A DNA stretch of 64,000 nt, taken from assembly GCA_016875875.1 (NCBI GenBank), contig VGOP01000007.1:62001-126000 (forward strand), read 5' to 3'. Source of the DNA: Chloroflexota bacterium (GTDB taxonomy: Bacteria; Chloroflexota; Dehalococcoidia; GIF9; UBA5629). The notes beneath the pieces are model-generated. The model was not told the origin of the DNA. It did not search any database and saw only the letters and a program-made list of their open reading frames with translations. Positions 16,706 through 23,602 of this stretch are shown here, one piece after another; the first letter of the stretch is position 1; every line of letters begins with the position of its first letter. Both the position numbers and the translations under genes were made by a program.

Positions 16706-18562
16706 ATGTTCGGTTACATGGGTAAAATTTTGAGGGTTGACTTATCTAGTTCCAAAATATCGGAAGAAGGCCTGAAAGAGGACGACTGTAAGATGTTCCT
16801 GGGTGGCAGCGGCTTGGCAACTAAATACCTTTTCGAAGAAGTGCCAAAGGGCGTTGACCCGTTAGGCCCAGATAATGAGCTCATATTTATGACCGGGCCG
16901 TTAACTGGTACGGAATCTCCCAGCGCTGGAAGATATTGTGTAGTCTCTAAATCTCCTCTCACCGGCTTTTGGGGGGAGGCGAACTCGGGCGGCAATTGGG
17001 GGGTGCATTTCAAGAGTACGGGCTTTGATGGGATTATCTTCAAGGGTATTTCGCCAAAGCCGGTCTATCTGATAATCGATGATGGGAAAGCCGAACTTAG
17101 AGATGCTAACAAGCTGTGGGGCAAAGATGTTGCCGAAACTAACAGATTAATCAAAGAAGAACTGGGTGAGGACTTCCAAGTTGCTTGCATTGGCATAGCT
17201 GGAGAGAATCTGGTTAGGTATGCTTGCGTTATCAACGACCTTCACCGGGCACCGGGAAGATGCGGCATGGGGACTGTTATGGGCTCGAAACGCCTGAAGG
17301 CCATCGCGGTAAGAGGGACAAAGGAAATCAAGGTGGCCAATAAAGATGTTTTCAGCAACATCTCTAAAACAAATTATGACCTGGTTAACGAAAGCATGCT
17401 GAAGATCACCCTGGAGACCTATGGTACAGCTATGGCCACAGACCTGATAAATGTCAGGGGCGGATTTCCCACCAGGAACTGGCAAACTGGAGTCTTCCCA
17501 GACATAGAGAAAATAAGCGGAATAACACTGGAAAGCACGCTTCTTGTGGATAGAAAGCACTGCTATGCCTGCCCGATTAGCTGCTGCAGGGTAAGCGTGG
17601 TCAAAAGCGGCCCCTATGCCTGCAAAGGAGAAGGGCCGGAGTACGAAAGCATAGGGGCTTTCGGTGGTATGTGCGCGCTTGAAAGCCTGGAGGCAGTAAC
17701 ACTGGCACATAATTTGTGTGATGACTACGGGCTCGATGTGATTACTACGGGGAGCACAATAGCTTTTGCTATAGAGTGCTATGAGAAAGGAATACTGACC
17801 AAAGCTGATACCGGCGGGCTTGAACTGAAATTCGGCGACCCTGACATTGTTATTCAGCTGATACACAAGATAGCCAAGAGAGAAGGCATAGGGAATTTGT
17901 TAGCTGAAGGGACAAAGAGGGTGGCAGAAAAGCTGGGCAAAGGCGCAGAAAGATTTGCCATGCATGTCAAAGGCCTGGAGATGCCAGCATATGACCCCAG
18001 GGCGGCTAAGATATGCGGCCTGGCATTTGCCACAGCGAACCGTGGCGGCGACCATATCACGGCTTATGTTGAAGGCCCGGCCTTCATAGATATCCCATTC
18101 CTTTGCGTTGAGGACAGTAAAATCGAGGATCCTATGATAGAAGACCCCAGAGAGACCCTGATCGTCAAAAACCTGGAGGACGCCAACACGGTTTTTGATG
18201 CCATGGGGACATGCAAATTTATGGGAATGGCATTGGCTACGGAAGACTGGGTTAGCATGATAGCCAACTGTGTCGGCTGGAAATTCGATGTTAGCGATTT
18301 CAGGAAGCTTGGCGAGAGGATTTACAATCTAGCCAGAGCTTTCAGCGTAAGGGAAGGCTTGACCAGAGCTGATGATACGCTACCCAAGCGATTATTAGAG
18401 GAGCCGTTGCCTGAAGGTGCCGCTGAGGGACAAAAAGTAGAGAAGCTTGATGAGATGTTAGACGCCTACTATGAATTCAGGGGCTGGGATAAAAAGAGCG
18501 GCAGACCAACTCCAGAAAAGCTCAAGGAGCTGGGATTGGATTACGCTATAGATAAAATCTGA
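16706..18562 (+). CDS. Aldehyde:ferredoxin oxidoreductase (tungsten/molybdenum bis-pterin)
   Basis: 618 residues, full AOR length. The N-terminal domain starts 'MFGYMGKILRVDLSS' and contains 'GKSPLTGFWGEANSGG'-like cofactor-binding sequence ('SPLTGFWGEAN'). The 4Fe-4S ligands fit Cys286, Cys289, Cys293 and the distal Cys503 in 'MGTCKFMG'. The enzyme oxidises aldehydes to acids with ferredoxin as acceptor, using a tungsten or molybdenum pterin in the cytoplasm. AAGGAGG precedes ATG 16706. With the alcohol dehydrogenase before it and the CoA ligase after it, the order alcohol, aldehyde, acid, acyl-CoA is written in the gene order. It could also run in reverse to make aldehydes under reducing conditions. 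Confidence 0.93.
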   Translation: MFGYMGKILRVDLSSSKISEEGLKEDDCKMFLGGSGLATKYLFEEVPKGVDPLGPDNELIFMTGPLTGTESPSAGRYCVVSKSPLTGFWGEANSGGNWGVHFKSTGFDGIIFKGISPKPVYLIIDDGKAELRDANKLWGKDVAETNRLIKEELGEDFQVACIGIAGENLVRYACVINDLHRAPGRCGMGTVMGSKRLKAIAVRGTKEIKVANKDVFSNISKTNYDLVNESMLKITLETYGTAMATDLINVRGGFPTRNWQTGVFPDIEKISGITLESTLLVDRKHCYACPISCCRVSVVKSGPYACKGEGPEYESIGAFGGMCALESLEAVTLAHNLCDDYGLDVITTGSTIAFAIECYEKGILTKADTGGLELKFGDPDIVIQLIHKIAKREGIGNLLAEGTKRVAEKLGKGAERFAMHVKGLEMPAYDPRAAKICGLAFATANRGGDHITAYVEGPAFIDIPFLCVEDSKIEDPMIEDPRETLIVKNLEDANTVFDAMGTCKFMGMALATEDWVSMIANCVGWKFDVSDFRKLGERIYNLARAFSVREGLTRADDTLPKRLLEEPLPEGAAEGQKVEKLDEMLDAYYEFRGWDKKSGRPTPEKLKELGLDYAIDKI

Positions 18563-18615
18563 ATGGAGTGAGAGTGTTTGTTAACCTCCGGCTGTCATTG
18601 TGAGCCTCTCTTTTT

Positions 18616-18706
18616 TGTCATTGCGAGCGAAGCGTGGCAATCTCCGTATGGCACCGGCGTCTGCCTCAGCCGAGATCGCCACGGGACTTCGTCCCTCGCG
18701 ATGACA
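18616..18706. repeat. Palindromic repeat element, GTCATTGCGAG family (91 bp)
   Basis: Left end TGTCATTGCGAGCGAAGCG and right end CTTCGTCCCTCGCGATGACA are near-perfect inverted copies, each followed inward by a GCCAC/GTGGC(A)ATCTC-type block. It would fold into one long hairpin. No coding frame inside. Confidence 0.8.
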
Positions 18707-18770
18707 GAATGGGGTACTGTGCCTCGTAATGGTGAAGGGGGAATTGCTCGATAATCTCTAAGGGGGTAAC

Positions 18771-20462
18771 ATGATAGTTTCTGTGGCTGATAAACCCTGG
18801 TTCAAGAGTTACAAGTTAGGACCATACAAGCTTCCGCAGACAAAACAACCTTATCCCAGGATGACTGTCCAAAGCCTTTTGGAAGCTACAGCAGCCGAGT
18901 ATCCTGATAAAGCTGCCTGTTTCTATCTAGGGTATGAGATGAGCTATAAAGATTTGAAGCAGGAGGCAGACAGATTCGCCACCGCGCTTGTTGGTTTGGG
19001 CATCAAGAAAGGCGGTAAAGTAGCCACCATCCTGCCCAATTGCCCGCAGTATCTCATCAGCGATTTCGGAATACTGAAAGCCGGGGCGGTGCATGTTCCA
19101 TGCAGCGTGTTGCATAAAGAGGCTGATTTGATATACGAGATAGGTGATTCTGGGGCTGAGACAGTAATTTGTTCCGAGATGTCTCTGGAACTGGTTAATT
19201 CAATAAAGGACAAGACCAAAATCAAGAACATAATTCTAACCTCGCTTATGGATTATTCTTTGGAGAAGCCGGAATTAAAGAAGGTACCTAGCATATATCA
19301 ATTTCGCGATTTAATAGCCAGCCACGAGCCAAAGCCTCCACAGGTTGAAATTGACCCGATAGATGACTTGGCAGTCCTCGTCTTTACAGGTGGAGCCACG
19401 GGATTGCCCAAAGGTGTAATGTTAACGCATTACACCCGGTCGGTGGCCATGACCCATATTGCTTGGTATATGGAGCCCATAAGGGTAGGGGTTAGAGGGA
19501 AAACGTCTATAATGATGCCGATCCCGCTTTTTCACCAGTACGGACATATGATGATGCACTTTGCCGTTTATTGGGGGCTAAAGATATATTTGATTCCAGA
19601 CCCCAGAGATATTGACATGCTTTTTCAGATGCTGACAAAATATCGTCCTTTTTTGTGTGCCTGTGTACCTACTCAATACTCAAGGTTGGTTGCGAAGGGA
19701 CTGGGAAGGATAACCACAATGTTTATGTCTGGTGCGGCAGCCTTGGCTCCGGAAATTGCTCACAAATTCAAGCAGCAAACTGGTATGCCGATAACGGAGG
19801 CTTATGGGCTGACGGAGACGGGTGGGGGCACACATATTAACCTCTCGTCCTTTTCGAAACTCACCGGCTTCATGTCTGCTGAAAAGCTTGGTTCTATAGG
19901 GGTGCCAATGCCGGATACAGAAGTCAAGATAGTAGACCTGGAGACAAACGAGGAGGCTGCTCCAGCTAAGGAGGGAGAGCTATGGGTGCGCGGGCCACAG
20001 ATTATGAAGGGTTACTGGCCTGAACCGGGCAAAGGTTTGACTGATGGCTGGTTGCCTACCGGCGACGTGGTGAGAATGGACGAAGATGGCTATTTCTACA
20101 TTACTGACCGCATTAAAGATATGGCCAATGTTTCCGGACTAAAGGTCTATACCAGGCTGGTTGATGATGTACTTTATGGGCACCCTGGGGTCGCTGATGC
20201 GGTGGCAATTGGAATTCCGGACCCGGAACGTCCCGGTAGTGATAGAATAAAAGCCTTCGTTAGATTGAAGCCGGACTACGAGGGGAAAGTAACCGCCGAG
20301 GACATAATCGGTCACTGCAAAGAGAAGCTTCCAGCTTATGCTGTGCCCAAGTTTGTAGAGTTCAGGAAAGAGTTACCTCTCACCGTCACTGAGAAGATTT
20401 TCAAGAGGCAATTGAGGGAGGAGGAGGTAGCCAAGATGAAGGCTAAGGGTGAATTAGCGTAA
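18771..20462 (+). CDS. Acyl-CoA synthetase (AMP-binding, ANL superfamily)
   Basis: 563 residues. The adenylation core has 'VFTGGATGLPKGV' (phosphate-binding loop; the first Thr-Ser-Gly of the consensus is replaced by Thr-Gly-Gly), 'EAYGLTETGGG' and 'LPTGDVVRMDEDGYFYITDRIKDM' with the hinge Asp. The C-terminal lysine motif 'TVTEKIFKRQLRE' is present, so it should be a complete two-step ligase forming acyl-AMP then acyl-CoA. Medium/long-chain or aromatic acids cannot be distinguished. AAGGGGGT precedes ATG 18771. It likely activates the acid produced by the AOR and feeds the crotonase and dienoyl-reductase steps. Confidence 0.92.
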   Translation: MIVSVADKPWFKSYKLGPYKLPQTKQPYPRMTVQSLLEATAAEYPDKAACFYLGYEMSYKDLKQEADRFATALVGLGIKKGGKVATILPNCPQYLISDFGILKAGAVHVPCSVLHKEADLIYEIGDSGAETVICSEMSLELVNSIKDKTKIKNIILTSLMDYSLEKPELKKVPSIYQFRDLIASHEPKPPQVEIDPIDDLAVLVFTGGATGLPKGVMLTHYTRSVAMTHIAWYMEPIRVGVRGKTSIMMPIPLFHQYGHMMMHFAVYWGLKIYLIPDPRDIDMLFQMLTKYRPFLCACVPTQYSRLVAKGLGRITTMFMSGAAALAPEIAHKFKQQTGMPITEAYGLTETGGGTHINLSSFSKLTGFMSAEKLGSIGVPMPDTEVKIVDLETNEEAAPAKEGELWVRGPQIMKGYWPEPGKGLTDGWLPTGDVVRMDEDGYFYITDRIKDMANVSGLKVYTRLVDDVLYGHPGVADAVAIGIPDPERPGSDRIKAFVRLKPDYEGKVTAEDIIGHCKEKLPAYAVPKFVEFRKELPLTVTEKIFKRQLREEEVAKMKAKGELA

Positions 20463-20558
20463 CAGCGTTTAGTAATCACTTGTTGTCATTGTGCACTCTT
20501 TCCCTGCTGCCGTTGTGGGCCCTTATAAAAAGGCGAAGGTCAAAACTCAAAGTTTACG

Positions 20559-20616
20559 TAGGGACAGGTCTTTAGACCTGTCCGAGGTAACGGACAGACC
20601 TGAAGGTCTGTCCCTA
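20559..20616. repeat. Palindromic repeat, TAGGGACAG...CTGTCCCTA family
   Basis: TAGGGACAGGTC / GACCTG and GGACAGACC / GGTCTGTCCCTA form two nested inverted arms. Related copies lie at 23398, 28597 and 31746. The remaining 20463-20712 spacer holds further short hairpin-forming sequence and no gene. Confidence 0.8.
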
Positions 20617-20712
20617 CATATTCTCTGTTGTCGTATAGGCGAGGCTAAAGCCTCGCTGCTACATTTGTAATCAACCTCATAGGTTTAGTTTCTTAGGCAG
20701 GTGCTTAAATAA

Positions 20713-21819
20713 ATGCCAAGTTACGAGGATTTAGAAGCTAAGGTAATAGACGCCGGAATATGTACAGTCTGTGGGGCATGTATGTTAGCCTGCCCTAACT
20801 CACATATTAAATACCTTGAGGGGAAGCCGAAACGTCCCAAGAAGACACTAGACTGCGTCAGCTGCAATACATGTTTTGATGCATGCTATAGGGTGAGGCA
20901 GGGTGTGATGCCTGAAATCGAGGCCATCGTTCTGGGTTCAGGGGAAAAAGAGGGTGTAGGTGTACACAGGCGTATTTTGGCAGCTCGAGTGAAGGGGCAG
21001 AAAATAAGCGCCTGCCAGGATGGCGGTATCGTAACCGCTTTGTTAATTTACGGGTTAGACCAAGGCATCATAGACGGGGCTTTGGTTGTGGGAAAGGATG
21101 GATGGACACCAGTAGCCTCGATAGCCAAGACCAGAGACGAGATTATAGCCTCGGCTGGCACCAAATACGGTGTGGTTCCGGTGCTAAATGGACTCAGAGC
21201 GGCTGTCGTGGAACATGGTTTGAGCAAAATCTGCGTTGTCGGCTCGCCGTGTCACATTCAATCCATCAGGTATCTCAAGCATAGAGGCCTGCCGCTTGCC
21301 TCATCGGTGAAACTAACTGTAGGCTTGTTTTGCCGTGAGAACTACTACTACGGCTGCATCGCAGAGAAGGTCAGCGGGAAAGGATTGAATATTAACCAGA
21401 TAGAAAAGTTCAATGTCGCCGATGAGTTCAACATACACTCCGGTGGAAAGAAATTGTCTTTTCCTATAACCGAGGTAAAGAGCTGTGTCCCCAAGCATTG
21501 CCTGGTTTGCGAGGACTTTGCCAGCGAACTGGCTGACATCTCGGTCGGCAGCGATGGCTCTGCGGATGGATGGTCCACCATCATTCTCAGGACAGAGGAG
21601 GGTGAGAAGGTGTTCTGCGGCATGGAGAAAGAAGGACTTATAGAAACGGCGGCAGGGGAGTTAGTTGACATAAGGGAAATAGCGGAGCGGAAGAGGGAGA
21701 AGGGGAAACAGACGCAAGACATATACAGGTTGACAGAAGAAGGGCTGGAAAAGAAGGAAATTGCGGCCAAACTGGGGATAACCGAATCCAGGGTATCCCA
21801 CAGGCTTGAAGGGCTCTAG
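20713..21819 (+). CDS. FrhB-like iron-sulfur flavoprotein (coenzyme F420 hydrogenase/dehydrogenase beta family) with C-terminal HTH-like tail
   Basis: 368 residues. Two N-terminal cysteine groups, CTVCGACMLACPNS and CVSCNTCFDACY, form ferredoxin-like 4Fe-4S sites. The FrhB/FdhB core follows: 'ACQDGGIVTALLIYGLDQGIIDGALVV', 'GTKYGVVPVLNGLRAAV', 'KICVVGSPCHIQSIRYL' and 'CLVCEDFASELADISVGSDG' with more Fe-S cysteines. Family members pass electrons between a flavin site and ferredoxin or F420. The last 35 residues, 'LTEEGLEKKEIAAKLGI' plus 'TESRVSHRLEGL', look like a helix-turn-helix, which is not usual for FrhB. A role in recycling reduced ferredoxin from the AOR is inferred from position; the ribosome site is weak. 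Confidence 0.8.
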   Translation: MPSYEDLEAKVIDAGICTVCGACMLACPNSHIKYLEGKPKRPKKTLDCVSCNTCFDACYRVRQGVMPEIEAIVLGSGEKEGVGVHRRILAARVKGQKISACQDGGIVTALLIYGLDQGIIDGALVVGKDGWTPVASIAKTRDEIIASAGTKYGVVPVLNGLRAAVVEHGLSKICVVGSPCHIQSIRYLKHRGLPLASSVKLTVGLFCRENYYYGCIAEKVSGKGLNINQIEKFNVADEFNIHSGGKKLSFPITEVKSCVPKHCLVCEDFASELADISVGSDGSADGWSTIILRTEEGEKVFCGMEKEGLIETAAGELVDIREIAERKREKGKQTQDIYRLTEEGLEKKEIAAKLGITESRVSHRLEGL

Positions 21820-21824
21820 TAATA

Positions 21825-21950
21825 AATCCTAAATTCTAAAATCCAAATCCTAAACAATATCGAAGTTCCAATTTCCAAATCCAAAACCCGTAGTGTTTTG
21901 GTCATTGGTGCTTGCGATTTTGAATTTGTTTGAAATTTGTGATTTCAGCA
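21825..21950. repeat. A+T-rich dispersed repeat (copy 1)
   Basis: A 126-bp A+T-rich stretch. Its reverse complement matches the copy at 29815-29945 (shared blocks include CAATGACCAAAACACT and CTTCGATATTGTTT). Shorter relatives occur near 26170, 27035, 32630, 41030 and 41190. Non-coding. Confidence 0.7.
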
Positions 21951-21959
21951 ACCATGTGG

Positions 21960-22003
21960 CCACGAGGCTTTAGCCTCGTGGCCCCGACCTTAAAAGGTCG
22001 GGG
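21960..22003. repeat. Two adjacent short hairpins
   Basis: CCACGAGGC TTTA GCCTCGTGG-type hairpin (21960-21981) followed by CCCCGACCTT AA AAGGTCGGGG (21982-22003). The same two hairpin units occur in the same order at 26987-27024, and the second alone near 29958 and 31917. The rest of 22004-22139 carries another dispersed unit (CCCTCTCCCGTCAAGGGAG at 22040) that recurs near 41244. No gene. Confidence 0.7.
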
Positions 22004-22139
22004 GCTTGAAAGGCTGTAACATGGGTTCACTCTCACCCTAACCCTCTCCCGTCAAGGGAGAAGACAGGGTCGAGTTCTCGAGGTTAAAACCTCAGGGCTA
22101 CACGTTAAATGTAATGTGAGGCTAAAGCCTGGCACTGCA

Positions 22140-23342
22140 TCAGGAGTGCTGTATAACGATTTTGATTGCTTTGGTCTTCTCTTTTGACAGGAATGTGTCT
22201 ATCGCTTCCCGGTATCTCTCCAACGGGAATCTGTGGGTAATCATCTCTTTTGTGTTTATCTTTTTTGTCCCGAGCAGCTTGGCGGCTATGTCAAAGGACG
22301 TCTTCCCGTCGTATTCGGTGGCGTGGCAGTTTATACCGGTTACCTTTATCTCCTGATGCCAGATAGGCGTATAGTCTATCTTGCCCGGCTGGAAGTTTAT
22401 GCCCAGGATGACTACCGTGCCCTTGCCTGTAACCAAGCGAAGTGCGTTCTGTATAGTCCTGTCATTTCCAACCGCATCGTAGATGATGTCAAATCCTCCG
22501 AGCAAAATGCGATTCTTAAAATAGCCTTCAAAATATCTGGCTCCGGTGATGTCTGCTGCATGCTTGTAAGCGCCTTCATTGTCCAATATCACACCTTTTG
22601 CCCCGAATTTTGTTGCTATCTCCGCCTGAAATGGGTACCGTGCCAGGCAGTAGATTTCCGCATCAGGTTGGATTGCCTTTGCCACGGCTATGGTTAGTAA
22701 ACCTATGGTGCCACCGCCTATTACCAGCACCTTGTTGCCCGGGTTCGGTGTTTGTTTCATCACCCCATGTACAGCAACAGCAGTGGGCTCAAGGAGAACG
22801 GCTTCGTCGTCAGTTAGGGGATTTGGCACTTTGTAGGGTTGAGAGCGGTGCATTATCATATAAGGTGAGAATCCGCCTCCTGTATCTACAGTCGGCAGTT
22901 GTTTCTCCCCTAGGTTTTCGCAGAGCATGTAGTTTCCTGCAGCACACTGTCTGCAAGGGGGGTCGATTTCCATCTGAAAACAGGATGGCCAGTCTATGCG
23001 AAGGCTTACCCGGTCACCCACTGCGAGACCATCTGCTTCCGACCCCAGTTCAACCACCTCACCGACCATCTCATGGCCGAGATATTTTCTGGATATGCCA
23101 GGCGTCGCTGCCGGAAAGCATTTTGTGTCCATGTCCATAAAGATAAAATGTATGTCCGAACCACAGATACCGCAAGCCTTGTTTTTGACTTTAAGCCAGC
23201 GTGGATTGGGTATCTCGGGCTCTTTTACCTCGGCATATTTGAAATGGGAAAACGGTGCGAAGGCGGCACTCTTGGTAAAGTTGGAGGCAATCTTCAAGGC
23301 GACTATATTGGCTAGCTTGTTTTCAAAATATAGAGCTTTCAT
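22140..23342 (-). CDS. Zinc-dependent alcohol dehydrogenase (MDR superfamily)
   Basis: 400 residues from ATG 23342 (GGGAGGAC upstream). Catalytic zinc motif 'ACGICGSDIHF', then 'GHEMVGEVVELG', structural-zinc cysteines in 'CRQCAAGNYMLCENLG', and the NAD(P)-binding 'VLVIGGGTIGLLTIAVA'. It is a threonine/sorbitol dehydrogenase-like medium-chain reductase acting on a secondary or primary alcohol. It is convergent with the GRE operon end, separated by repeats, so it may be independently regulated. A different MDR dehydrogenase begins at the right edge of the window. Confidence 0.9.
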   Translation of the reverse strand: MKALYFENKLANIVALKIASNFTKSAAFAPFSHFKYAEVKEPEIPNPRWLKVKNKACGICGSDIHFIFMDMDTKCFPAATPGISRKYLGHEMVGEVVELGSEADGLAVGDRVSLRIDWPSCFQMEIDPPCRQCAAGNYMLCENLGEKQLPTVDTGGGFSPYMIMHRSQPYKVPNPLTDDEAVLLEPTAVAVHGVMKQTPNPGNKVLVIGGGTIGLLTIAVAKAIQPDAEIYCLARYPFQAEIATKFGAKGVILDNEGAYKHAADITGARYFEGYFKNRILLGGFDIIYDAVGNDRTIQNALRLVTGKGTVVILGINFQPGKIDYTPIWHQEIKVTGINCHATEYDGKTSFDIAAKLLGTKKINTKEMITHRFPLERYREAIDTFLSKEKTKAIKIVIQHS

Positions 23343-23352
23343 AAGTCCTCCC

Positions 23353-23505
23353 TGTCATGGCGAGCATTGTGTGGCAATCTCGGTGGGGGGTAACATGTAG
23401 GGACAGGGCTTTAGCCCTGTCCGAGACAGACAGGCGGACAGACCTGAAGGTCTGTCCCTACAGCCACCCCGAGATTGCCACGTCGCTCCGCTCCTTGCAA
23501 TGACA
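23353..23505. repeat. Nested palindromic repeat: one element inserted in another
   Basis: The outer ends TGTCATGGCGAG...GGCAATCTCGG (23353 on) and CCGAGATTGCCAC...TTGCAATGACA (to 23505) belong to the GTCATTGCGAG family. Inside lies a complete TAGGGACAG...CTGTCCCTA family element at 23398-23460. A further partial end continues to about 23550. Confidence 0.75.
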
Positions 23506-23602
23506 GATAAAAATGATACGCCCCTTGCAATGACAATTCTCCCCTGTCATGACAGCCTTGCCCAAGCGATTTCAAAGGGTCGCGGTTACCTTTGCTATTT
23601 CC

